A stretch of 64,000 nucleotides of DNA from Diplolepis rosae (lineage: Eukaryota; Arthropoda; Insecta; Hymenoptera; Diplolepididae): positions 712,501 through 776,500 of the forward strand of contig JAPYXD010000608.1 in assembly GCA_030998225.1 (NCBI GenBank), read 5' to 3'. Positions 33,967-44,955 of this stretch are shown piece by piece. A program made the translations under genes and the position numbers. Below the pieces are notes generated by a model, which was not told where the DNA came from, did no database searches, and worked only from the letters and a program-made list of their open reading frames with translations. Every line of letters begins with the position of its first letter. Position 1 is the stretch's first letter.

Positions 33967-36025
33967 AAATTAAATATGAATGTTGATTTTGTTAACGTTT
34001 TGTTTTACAATTTGTATTATTCTTTGCTTTTTACTATTTGTTGCGTTCCAATATTAAAACATTTGTTGGATGCGACGAAAAAATTATTTTATTCTAATAT
34101 TATAATTTTGTTATAAAGTATTACATAGTTTTTTGTAATTAGTATGAACTTAACAGTAGTATAAGGTTACATATGATTTATTTTTGTTACTACTTCTAAA
34201 TACATCAATAATTTTTATACGTAATTGAGACATTTCATATTCGTAAATTAGTATTATAAATAAGATGCTGTCATATTTTATATAAAACGTAATTTTATAA
34301 TATTGTAAATTAGTGATAATTTTCAAGGGTTCTTTTTATATTTTTTATTTCGTTAAGGGTTGTGGCAGTTATGAGCTGAATTTCCTCTTTGGAATCACCT
34401 TTGACATGAATTGGTCCATTTTTGTAAAGCTATTTTACCGTTTTCATCGGTTATTTAAAAAAATGTTGATTCTGTTACAAAGCTTTTTTCTGATTCTTCT
34501 TCAAAAATATGTATCTTGTCGAAAGTATTTCCAAGATTTTAGCTGCTGCGTTCTGTTTGGCTACTTTCTTTTGGGACGCTGGTTCCCCAATACAAGCATA
34601 AGTTATATTATCTTTAAAAATTTCGCAAGTTGCTTAAAACGGCAGAAGTTCCTGTTGCATTCCAAGCGACTTTACCATGTACGTCGGTACTGCAAAATCG
34701 TACTCAATGCTTATTTCATTGAGTATTTGTACTGCGCTACCCTTTGTCAAATCTTTTTGTTGCATTACCATTGTCCTTATCTGCAAAATAATGATCTATT
34801 TGAGTTTTTGATGATTGAATTGATTCAAATGGAAGTTAGTTTTTATTTTTATTAATAATTATGTACTTAGATAAAAGTTAACTTATTCGTTTCAGTGCAG
34901 AGAAAACACTGGTTTGCTCTAAAACCTATAAAAAAAATTTGCTCCTTTTAGACAGAACATTTTAATTCATTAAGGTCCGTCGTTACAATATGGCGGTTAA
35001 GGAAAGGTACAGATCTTTCCGATTCAAAAAAGGTGATTTTAAATCTGTAACATTCTTTACATATGAATTTTTGATCTAAAGTATTATGGTAGATTTCGTT
35101 TTCTAAAGAGTAGCAACAAAAATGTTTTATAATTATCTGATATATATACGGTTGGTAATATTGTTCGTTGTTTTCTGAGTTTTCGGCTTAAATAGATTCG
35201 AAATCTTGCGGCAGCATTTTTTTAAGAACAAATTCGTAATTAAGCTTTACAATTCTAATTAGGTTTTAACAGTGTTTTGTTTGAAATAGAATTTTTATAC
35301 ATGTTTAGATAAAATCATTATTTACGACTTTACAATTTTTAATATTCTATCGAAAAACATTTTCAACTATAATTTGATTTCCCAACTGAAGTTGCATTTT
35401 GTTTTTTATAAATTGTTCAGTACAACCCTTAACGTCCGTTGCCGTACAGAGTGGCGTTATTAATGTTTCTCTACAACTGTAACAATTCATATTAGCGCAT
35501 TGTATTTTACAAATTGATTGCCATGAGGTATAGAATTCATATTTATTTTGTTCTACCATTGGCAGTTTTTCTAAACAAAATTGGATATAAATCGTGCAGA
35601 AGTACCAAAATTTTGATTCAAATAGAGGTTCTACATTATTGGAAGGTATTATTTCTCTCCGTTAGAAAAACAATTCTTATATTACAATACTCTTACAAAA
35701 ACTGTTCTTCTAAAGGCATATTCCCAGTGATCATGCTGCGGCTCTGAGTACAGAAAGACAGGGATGGATTGTACCATATCTGTACCAGGAAAATTTGAAA
35801 GGATGGAAAATATGGGTTTGTTCTGGTTTGGATACGTTTGAAAAGAAGTAGTTTAAATTTAAATGATAAGTCACTTAGAAGTGGTTTCGTTGATAGGCTA
35901 AGAGGAGTTTTTTGTACTAGTTTTATTTTTTTGGTATTTTTATTAGTTTTTTTTTGAAATTTTTTGATTCTTCATTAGTATTATTAATAGAATAAGTATT
36001 ATAAGAAAAGTAACTATAGTATGTA
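33963..36025 (-). other. Decayed sequence, probably interior of a minus-strand LTR element
   Basis: No domain can be assigned. A long + strand frame at 34313-34855 is rich in Phe, Leu and Ile and looks like an accidental antisense frame. A minus-strand frame at 35347-35559 has six or more Cys residues (QCANMNCYSCRETL) and could be a glycoprotein-like remnant, but I cannot classify it. Its position between an LTR end (33681) and a gypsy-type fragment (36026) on the same strand suggests one deleted element. Confidence 0.35.
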
Positions 36026-36275
36026 CTATATATATTTTATGTGCACTACAGTTAAAAAATTTTGTCTGTCTGTGAAATCTTTATTAAAATCCTCTCCTGT
36101 CAATTTGTAATATTCAAAGGGGATGATTTCTCGTGGGGGTAGTTCTATTTCGATGTCATTGTCTGTGGTGTTGATAGCGAATACGTGAAAAATTCCATTC
36201 AAATTAATTACGGCTGCTTCACCTATTAGCACGCCTTCTGTGGTTTTTATTAAGGGTAGGTACCCTTTCCTTATT
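36026..36275 (-). pseudogene. gypsy-type protease/RT linker fragment
   Basis: The minus strand reads EGVLIGEAAVINLNGIFHVF, then AINTTDNDIEIELPPREIIP. This resembles the gypsy pol linker in which VYLGNAIVSNNN...KIFNTN...LTIPTVEL occurs in the better-preserved element at 51100-51380. It is short and isolated. Confidence 0.55.
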
Positions 36276-36283
36276 TCTAAATT

Positions 36284-36441
36284 TTAGGGTTGGACGATGC
36301 CGATGCGATACTTTAAGTATCGAGTACAAAATACTCGATTTTCGATACTAATACTTAAAAGGGTCGATGATTCTAAGTATCGATACTTTTTACATTGGTA
36401 TCGACCACATCGATTCCAATATTAATTGTTAGATTTTTACT
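36284..36441 (+). mobile_element. Left end of an older BED-finger hAT element
   Basis: Begins TAGGGTTGGACGATGCCGAT and contains palindromic units ACTTTAAGTATCGAG and CTAAGTATCGATACTTTT. These are typical of the terminal region of ZBED-type hAT elements as I know them. It is cut by the 8.5-kb element and resumes at 44956. Confidence 0.5.
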
Positions 36442-36522
36442 ACTGTCACCAGTGTCTCCAGAACGTGGGATTTTTCGGCCCCCACCACGTTCCCATCTGG
36501 GAGAAACACATGCAAACGTGGC

Positions 36523-36792
36523 GTGTCAGTGTGTCGGCTCTGCTACACGCTGCGGTCACCAGCTTCGTGTAAAGCCGAAGGTGCACGAAGACGGACTTCG
36601 TTACAATGCTTGAGTTTTCAAGTTATTTTTAGATTTCACGCTTTCGTTTATCGAGTCGAAATTAAGAATTGTATTTTTCTCGAGTACGTGCAAAAGAGGC
36701 GCGAAGCAGACGACGAATTTGAATTTACGAAGTATGTAGTTCAAGAAATAACACTTTTCTTCAATTTCTTGAAGAAAGTCTGCATGAAATAA
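36523..36792 (+). CDS. Small arm ORF 1 (left copy)
   Basis: 89 codons in the left arm, with an equivalent frame at 44605-44955 (minus) in the right arm, there extended to 116 codons. It reads SVCRLCYTLRSPASCKAEGA, then a basic part, then VYRVEIKNCIFLEYVQKRRE and FTKYVVQEITLFF. The YRVE and TKY-x-x-Q-x-I-x-L phrases also occur in arm ORF 2. Function unknown; expression is not shown. It might be part of an ancient exon captured with the arm. Confidence 0.3.
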   Translation: MSVCRLCYTLRSPASCKAEGARRRTSLQCLSFQVIFRFHAFVYRVEIKNCIFLEYVQKRREADDEFEFTKYVVQEITLFFNFLKKVCMK

Positions 36793-37231
36793 ACATCAGT
36801 ATGATCTTGGAAAATTTCATGAGGATTTCAACACTTCAAAAATAAACTTTCAGTGAAATTTAGTGACAATAAATGTATAAAATTTGAATCAATATATAAT
36901 TTTCCATTCAAATTTATATACTTCTTACTAATTTTGTACATTTAACAATTTTTCAATTAGAACAATATTTTCTATCAAGATAAAATGAACATAAAATTCA
37001 AGTTCATAATTTATATTTTCAGTTATATGTTAGAAATATTTTCATCTCACATTTTTGTAGCCTAAGCACAAACTTTTCATTCCAAAACTTAAAATCTCTA
37101 CGGAAATGGAAAATTGTCTAATAGCAGTAGATAAATTAAAAAGCTAAAATATGTGTTTATTGGTATTTCCATATTAACATATAAATATCAATCAACTTTA
37201 AATTTTACATAAAAATGTCCGTTCGAAGTGT

Positions 37232-37420
37232 TCAAATCTTGTTACAATTTGACAAGATTTTATGGAGGAGTGCAATCTTTTGGATGAAATATTTTGTAGT
37301 TCTTAATTTGTCTGTCCGTCTGAAATCGTAGTAAGATTTGAACAGTAAACAACAAATTTTCCAATAGAATTCAGGATCAATAATAATTGATTCAGGAAAT
37401 ACTTCAACTCTGTAGAGCAT
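37232..37420 (-). CDS. Small arm ORF 2 (left copy)
   Basis: 62 codons, starting MLYRVEVFPESIIIDPEFYW and ending TTKYFIQKIALLHKIL with a Cys near the end. The right-arm copy at 43977-44165 (+) encodes an identical protein. Orientation is opposite to arm ORF 1. No known family recognised; the shared YRVE and TKY..Q.I.L phrases suggest common origin with ORF 1. Coding status is uncertain. Confidence 0.3.
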   Translation of the reverse strand: MLYRVEVFPESIIIDPEFYWKICCLLFKSYYDFRRTDKLRTTKYFIQKIALLHKILSNCNKI

Positions 37421-38703
37421 TTTTGTATTTCGAATTCAAAATGTGTGCTTAAGCCACAAAAAAGTAAGCTGAAAATGTAGATATAAAACTAATTATGTCA
37501 TGTTTATGTCTTCTTAATGGAAAATACTTTGCATATAATTCTCTAATTCGATATTTTTTTAATGTATGAACATTCAAGAAATTCATAAATATTCCATCTT
37601 TTTATAGGAACTAAAAATTTCCGGATAATGCTTTGATTGAGAAAGCTAAAAATTTGTCAAATATTGATATAAATTGCAATTTTACAATTGCATTATTTTT
37701 CAAATATTTTAACATCTCTTCAATCTTGATAATTCTTACAGAAGTTTATTTCATGTGAGTGACTTTTTCTTTTTCTAATGAAAGATTTCGTAATTCTAAA
37801 TTCGGCCCAATTCGTAACATTGTAAAAAGATTTTAAAACTTCATAAAAATTTTTTTTCTGTTTTATTCAGTCAATAAATATTCAATGTTTGGAATCGAAA
37901 TATTAAGTAAATGATTTTTAATTTCTGGGAATAAACTGCTTTAATAAGACAATCTTTCTTCTTTGTGAGAAATCTCAATTTTAAAATTAAAATTCTACGC
38001 ATAGGATACAAAAACATAATATGAAAATACTTTTATTACAGAATTTTGAAATATACAAGTTGACCAATTTTTAATCGAGTAAATCGGCTACTTTAAGCAA
38101 AAAATTATGTTAAAAATATTTTATCAAAAAAAAATAAGACACATTAAATTACGGTTTAAAATCCACATTCATAGATTGATGGTAAAAGCAGTTTAAAGTT
38201 TTTTAATCTTACGTTTGAGTGACGTATGCACAGACTTTTAATCAGATAAATGAAATGCTTTATAGAAAGTCAAAATTTTCTTATTACTGCACTTAATCAA
38301 ATTTATAAAGTAAAAATATTTTTTAATTGATGCTTTCACTCAATTCTTTAAACATTCATTAATTGAAAATTGTACTCAAAATTTAATCTTGCAGCGTTCC
38401 AATATTCCCACAATGTTACAAAATCTTATTAATCATTATTTTAGTCGAATTATTTTCAAAATATTTAAAAAATAAATGTAAATATTTTGATTAAATACTC
38501 TGTCAAATTTTGCATTTGACTGATCTTGCAAAATTGTTGAAAGTTTTGAATACCGATAGAAGAAACTTTAAATGAAATTTTATGTCCATAAATGCTTAAA
38601 GTTCTATATAGAAATATCAACTACAACATTCTCAAATTTTATAAATAAACTACTAAATTCAAAAAGTTTCGGATTTTTTTAAAAACTGTACAAATTTCAA
38701 ATA

Positions 38704-38912
38704 TGAATCAGTCAAAATCTACTGATTATCAGTGAAATTTGACTGATTTAAATAACTAAAAACAGGTTACTGTGAATCAGTCAAATTTCACTGATTACTT
38801 CAGTGAAAAGTAACTGATTTAACAGTGAAAAATATTGTTTCCACTGATGATTCAGTGAAAAGGCAAATCACTTATTCAATCAGTGAAAATTTGACTGATT
38901 CAGATTTAGAGT
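38704..38912. repeat. CAGTGA-type palindromic element (left arm)
   Basis: Multiple copies of AATCAGTCAAAT / ATTTCACTGATT-type units, ending TTCAGATTTAGAG. Its inverted copy is at about 42485-42700 in the right arm, and a related element lies at 8847-9247. Confidence 0.7.
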
Positions 38913-39880
38913 GTATACAAATTTCAAATATAAAGTGTACTCTGTACATTAATCAAACAAATTTAGAAGATGGATATTTTAATAAATATTCCTAAATATT
39001 ATTGGAATATGATACATATCGATTTAGAAAAACTTCTTCAAAGTACTCAGACATTTTTCTTATTCTACGACATTTTTGCACCATGTTTGACCTTTGGGTA
39101 GGATTCAAGAAAACAATTGTAGACATACTTTCATTACTTAGTAAAATACTATGAAGACTTGCTTTTTAAATTAAAGCGAAAACTTTTAAAACCTTTAACA
39201 ATCGGTTGCATAGATTCTGCTCTAATCTTGGACGCAATTAGAGAAATAGGTTTTTTTGCTTTTTTTAGATCTAGTTTTTGCCTTAAACATAAAAGAAAGA
39301 AAACACATTTGAAATATTAAAATAAAAAAGCTGGTTCATTCTTAGAGAATCCCAAATATTCTGAAATAAAACTCCTTTCCACACCACCACGGAGGTAGAG
39401 TTTACTAGTCGTTTTTTTTACGTGGTATCTCCTGTAGGCCTAGTCCACGTCCTACGAAACGAAAAGGGTTTTTGCTTTCAAGCAAAAAGAAAAAAGGAAA
39501 AAAATGAAGCAAAGTGGTAAAAAACGCTACAAATGTAGCCCGTACTTCAGGCTTGCCTCTATCAAATGCCAGTATACGTCGAACAAAAATGTTTTGTTTT
39601 AAATCAAATAATGAAGAAGTTTGATTAATTCGGGATGATTTGGGGTGCTTGATTATTGTGAGTCCCCTTGCCTCTCACTTATGCCCAAAGCGTGATATTA
39701 CTCAATTTCAGTATGTTTTCTTACTCACAAAATAATAATTAAAACTAAAAAATTTCCATACCCGAGGCACGCGAAGAAAGGAATAAAGAACGTATCTCTG
39801 ATATAAGAAATAAAATGTCATTATTTTGTGAGTTAGAAAGGGGTTTGAAATTGATTAACGCCATGCCTTGGCCATTAGAA

Positions 39881-41793
39881 TTAATCCTCTCCTTCGTGAG
39901 CGAAGAGCGACAAACCACTTTCCCTATCACTTTCTGCCATCTCATATAGATTTTCGGTCATTAATTGCAAATGCTTCGAAGTGATGCTCGTTGTTCTGGC
40001 TGTTTCAGCTCTCGCCTTTAGGGCTGATCGAGTAACACAAATTGAGTTGACCGTCCTGTTTCCTAAGCGATTTCTTTTGGGAGTTTTCGCGTCCGTGAGC
40101 ATGGAGAAACCTCGCTCCGCCTCAGCATTTGAATGAGGAAGACTCCGAACATGATTCAATACTTAGGTCAAATTTGGAAAAAGTTTTTCTCCTGTACTCG
40201 TCGAAGATACACCGATATTAGACCACATTTCGTCAAAAGATAAATTCGACCACTTTTCTTTGAGTTCCTGTCTGATTTGGAGTATAGAATCCCACTCTTT
40301 TTGTACACCTATTCTATCAAACGACCCTAAATCTTGACAAACTTTCCAGACCCTAGAAAAAGTTTCGCTTCGATCAGCATAGAAAGCTACTTGAGGCCGG
40401 AAAACAGCAACGCAAGACAAAAAGATGTCATCAAAAGGAAGTCGATTGCGAATTTCTTCGCTTGCTGTGACATAAAATTTCAAGCAATTACGAAGAAATA
40501 GATCAACTTCTACTATTTGCAATTTCTTGTTTGTAAGTTGCTGCTGGAAATATTCTCGCGTTTCCTTACCAACGTCAATGTCTTGAAGCGGCTTTTGATT
40601 ACTAGGATCTGCAAAGATAACATTTCTAATGATTTGAAAGAATAAATTCGGTTGAAGAAGACCCTCTTTCAAATAACTGCTAAGAATCCATAAGAAGAAT
40701 TTAACCGAGTTTGGCTGGAGTTCCTGAACCATTGTTTCGCGACTTTGAAATTTCGCATTGTATACGTTGAACCTATTCAAAGTAAATTTCAAGAATAGGA
40801 AATATGCGAGTGTCAAAGGATTCTGCATTTTTCCTAACAAGTCTTTGGCCTTCTCTACCTTCTCAGATACGAGGACCATAAGATACTGAAGAATAACTTC
40901 CCAATTCTTTATTATAATATCTATGCATCGATAGCGGACAAGCCAGCGAGTTTCAGAATGACTAGGAATTTTTTGATAGTCATTCCTAATTCCAAAACAA
41001 TCGATCGAAAAATAGCCGTTCGCTTGGAGCTAGCATTAAGAAAAGCTGGCAAATCTTTGATTAAATCCTCTACATCTGGGATTGTGGCACAAGCATATTT
41101 TGCTACAATTGCTGACGAAAATGATTGCTTACGCAAAATATTTGCCATGCGATCAGTTTCAGCAGCACATACGACGTTATTTACAACTAGGACCATTTTA
41201 GTGTGGCTCAATCTAACGTCTTTTAAAACCGAAGGTTCCATATCTTGGAAAAGTCCTATCAATTCTGATGAAATCGCGAATGGTAAATTATGCTCTACGA
41301 AAAATGTACTAATCCTAATCTCTGCTTCTTGTACTTTCTGTTTGAAAGTAACACTTTCCGGAATCGTGGAATTTGTGAATTCTGAAGCAGAAGAACTTGC
41401 TACACAAGGTTCAACACTGTAAGAATTGGCAGTTACATTAGAAGAATTTTCACTTACTACTCCATAACATTCTAATTTATTTGAAAACTCTTGCTTCTTT
41501 CTGTGTGATAAAGATGCTTCATGCTTTTCAATTTCCGATTTGCCACATAGCAACGTTTTATTGCAAATTTTGCAATGAAATCTTGTTTCATCTGCTAATG
41601 TAACCACCCACTCTCTCCACGACGGAAATTCCTCAAACCATCCCAACTGAAAGTTTTTTGCATTTTTCATGACTTTTCTAGCGGGTTGACATTCGTCTGA
41701 ACCAGAGTTCAAACGGTGGTCAACCTTCGTTTGAACCTGGCTGTCCTTCAAAACACTCGAATTTGGGTCAACCGGATTACTCATTGTGAACAA
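39881..41793 (-). pseudogene. hAT-type transposase, catalytic centre deleted
   Basis: Three minus-strand blocks. 41793-40921: N-terminal part with a BED/C2H2-like finger (FHCKICNKTLLCGKSEIEKH ... LSHRKK) and RISTFFVEHNLPFAISSELI, a pattern of insect hAT-like proteins. 40879-40163: C-terminal helical region. 40159-39881: the hAT dimerisation segment, LPHSNAEAERGFSML and KRNRLGNRTVNSICV. The central DDE region expected between the first two blocks is missing, with stops at the joins. The element could therefore move only with a transposase supplied from elsewhere. Confidence 0.85.
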
Positions 41794-43976
41794 TAAATTA
41801 TACGACGAAGGAAAACAGAATTATTTGAAAAGAATTAATAAGATGAAAAGTCGATAAAATTGAGCGAATGTGAATAATTTGTAATCTGCACACAAATTAA
41901 GTTTCACAAAATAAACTTACCCACAAGCATCAAACAATAAAGTACGTAAGAGCACTCGCGTATCACCAAATAATAATATAATATTCTTACTTTTGCCGTT
42001 TTCAATAAGGAATTACGATAAAAATATGAAGAATCCACACTCTTGCCTTCTCAAATAACGCATAAAGCGAGAATCAAGTATATCTTAGAAGAAAACAAAA
42101 GAAGGTTGCTATTATTATTTGTTTTCGTCTCCAATTTGACCTCTATACCGTTCGTTTGCGATTTAAAACATTGGTAACTTTTTGGCTATTAATCTGATTG
42201 AGCTACAACTTTTCAGAAAACTTTCTTTACTAAAGTATTAAAATTTTTCTCCTGTAGATAGTTTCAGAAAATGTAGACACTTAATACAATATTAATAAAA
42301 TCGTAAAATTCTGAAAATTTGTTAAGCTAGTAGAATAAGAAAAATGTCTGAGTACTTTGAAGAAGTTTTTCTAAATCGATATGTATCATATTCCAATAAT
42401 ATTTAGGAATATTTATTAAAATATCCATCTTCTAAATTTGTTTGATTAATGTACAGAGTACACTTTATATTTGAAATTTGTATACACTCTAAATCTGAAT
42501 CAGTCAAATTTTCACTGATTGAATAAGTGATTTGCCTTTTCACTGAATCATCAGTGGAAACAATATTTTTCACTGTTAAATCAGTTACTTTTCACTGAAG
42601 TAATCAGTGAAATTTGACTGATTCACAGTAACCTGTTTTTAGTTATTTAAATCAGTCAAATTTCACTGATAATCAGTAGATTTTGACTGATTCATATTTG
42701 AAATTTGTACAGTTTTTAAAAAAATCCGAAACTTTTTGAATTTAGTAGTTTATTTATAAAATTTGAGAATGTTGTAGTTGATATTTTTATATAGAACTTT
42801 AAGCATTTATGGACATAAAATTTCATTTAAAGTTTCTTCTATCGGTATTCAAAACTTTCAACAATTTTGCAAGATCAGTCAAATGCAAAATTTGACAGAG
42901 TATTTAATCAAAATATTTACATTTATTTTTTAAATATTTTGAAAATAATTCGACTAAAATAATGATTAATAAGATTTTGTAACATTGTGGGAATATTGGA
43001 ACGCTGCAAGATTAAATTTTGAGTACAATTTTCAATTAATGAATGTTTAAAGAATTGAGTGAAAGCATCAATTAAAAAATATTTTTACTTTATAAATTTG
43101 ATTAAGTGCAGTAATAAGAAAATTTTGACTTTCTATAAAGCATTTCATTTATCTGATTAAAAGTCTGTGCATACGTCACTCAAACGTAAGATTAAAAAAC
43201 TTTAAACTGCTTTTACCATCAATCTATGAATGTGGATTTTAAACCGTAATTTAATGTGTCTTATTTTTTTTTGATAAAATATTTTTAACATAATTTTTTG
43301 CTTAAAGTAGCCGATTTACTCGATTAAAAATTGGTCAACTTGTATATTTCAAAATTCTGTAATAAAAGTATTTTCATATTATGTTTTTGTATCCTATGCG
43401 TAGAATTTTAATTTTAAAATTGAGATTTCTCACAAAGAAGAAAGATTGTCTTATTAAAGCAGTTTATTCCCAGAAATTAAAAATCATTTACTTAATATTT
43501 CGATTCCAAACATTGAATATTTATTGACTGAATAAAACAGAAAAAAAATTTTATGAAGTTTTAAAATCTTTTTACAATGTTACGAATTGGGCCGAATTTA
43601 GAATTACGAAATCTTTCATTAGAAAAAGAAAAAGTCACTCACATGAAATAAACTTCTGTAAGAATTATCAAGATTGAAGAGATGTTAAAATATTTGAAAA
43701 ATAATGCAATTGTAAAATTGCAATTTATATCAATATTTGACAAATTTTTAGCTTTCTCAATCAAAGCATTATCCGGAAATTTTTAGTTCCTATAAAAAGA
43801 TGGAATATTTATGAATTTCTTGAATGTTCATACATTAAAAAAATATCGAATTAGAGAATTATATGCAAAGTATTTTCCATTAAGAAGACATAAACATGAC
43901 ATAATTAGTTTTATATCTACATTTTCAGCTTACTTTTTTGTGGCTTAAGCACACATTTTGAATTCGAAATACAAAA

Positions 43977-44165
43977 ATGCTCTACAGAGTTGAAGTATTT
44001 CCTGAATCAATTATTATTGATCCTGAATTCTATTGGAAAATTTGTTGTTTACTGTTCAAATCTTACTACGATTTCAGACGGACAGACAAATTAAGAACTA
44101 CAAAATATTTCATCCAAAAGATTGCACTCCTCCATAAAATCTTGTCAAATTGTAACAAGATTTGA
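43977..44165 (+). CDS. Small arm ORF 2 (right copy)
   Basis: Same 62-codon frame as 37232-37420, in the opposite orientation, with identical translation. See the left copy for the description. Confidence 0.3.
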   Translation: MLYRVEVFPESIIIDPEFYWKICCLLFKSYYDFRRTDKLRTTKYFIQKIALLHKILSNCNKI

Positions 44166-44604
44166 ACACTTCGAACGGACATTTTTATGTAAAATTTAAA
44201 GTTGATTGATATTTATATGTTAATATGGAAATACCAATAAACACATATTTTAGCTTTTTAATTTATCTACTGCTATTAGACAATTTTCCATTTCCGTAGA
44301 GATTTTAAGTTTTGGAATGAAAAGTTTGTGCTTAGGCTACAAAAATGTGAGATGAAAATATTTCTAACATATAACTGAAAATATAAATTATGAACTTGAA
44401 TTTTATGTTCATTTTATCTTGATAGAAAATATTGTTCTAATTGAAAAATTGTTAAATGTACAAAATTAGTAAGAAGTATATAAATTTGAATGGAAAATTA
44501 TATATTGATTCAAATTTTATACATTTATTGTCACTAAATTTCACTGAAAGTTTATTTTTGAAGTGTTGAAATCCTCATGAAATTTTCCAAGATCATACTG
44601 ATGT

Positions 44605-44955
44605 TTATTTCATGCAGACTTTCTTCAAGAAATTGAAGAAAAGTGTTATTTCTTGAACTACATACTTCGTAAATTCAAATTCGTCGTCTGCTTCGCGCCT
44701 CTTTTGCACGTACTCGAGAAAAATACAATTCTTAATTTCGACTCGATAAACGAAAGCGTGAAATCTAAAAATAACTTGAAAACTCAAGCATTGTAACGAA
44801 GTCCGTCTTCGTGCACCTTCGGCTTTACACGAAGCTGGTGACTGCAGCGTGTAGCAGAGCCGACACACTGACACGCCACGTTTGCATATGTTTCTCCCAG
44901 ATGGGAACGTGGTGGGGGCCGAAAAATCCCACGTTCTGGAGACACTGACTGTCAC
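44605..44955 (-). CDS. Small arm ORF 1 (right copy)
   Basis: 116-codon frame that covers the TIR end and includes the left-copy frame with one Arg-to-Gln difference. The N-terminal extension (SVSRTWDFSAPTTFPSGRN) translates the terminal repeat and target duplication, so it is not necessarily real coding sequence. Confidence 0.25.
   Translation of the reverse strand: MTVSVSRTWDFSAPTTFPSGRNICKRGVSVCRLCYTLQSPASCKAEGARRRTSLQCLSFQVIFRFHAFVYRVEIKNCIFLEYVQKRREADDEFEFTKYVVQEITLFFNFLKKVCMK

Larger units (their letters stand above)
36442..44955. mobile_element. 8.5-kb hAT element with 2.6-kb inverted arms and 8-bp TSD
   Basis: The element proper is 36450-44947. The ends are CAGTGTCTCCAGAACGTGGG and its complement, flanked by the exact 8-bp direct repeat ACTGTCAC (36442-36449 and 44948-44955), the hAT signature. 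The left arm 36450-39066 and right arm 42330-44947 are inverted copies about 2,617 bp long with only rare differences, e.g. G/A in CTGCGGTCACC versus CTGCAGTCACC. The 3.3-kb centre carries a decayed hAT transposase. Each arm contains a CAGTGA-type palindromic element and two small ORFs. Confidence 0.92.

Noticed and set aside
34313..34855. 180-codon open frame, the longest in its neighbourhood
   Set aside because: Composition is dominated by Phe, Leu, Ile, Tyr and Cys as expected for a chance frame in AT-rich DNA; no domain, and its surroundings look like a decayed element on the other strand.
38704..38912. Operator-like array of short palindromes
   Set aside because: The same arrays occur in dispersed palindromic elements, so they are better explained as transposon termini than as regulatory sites of a gene.
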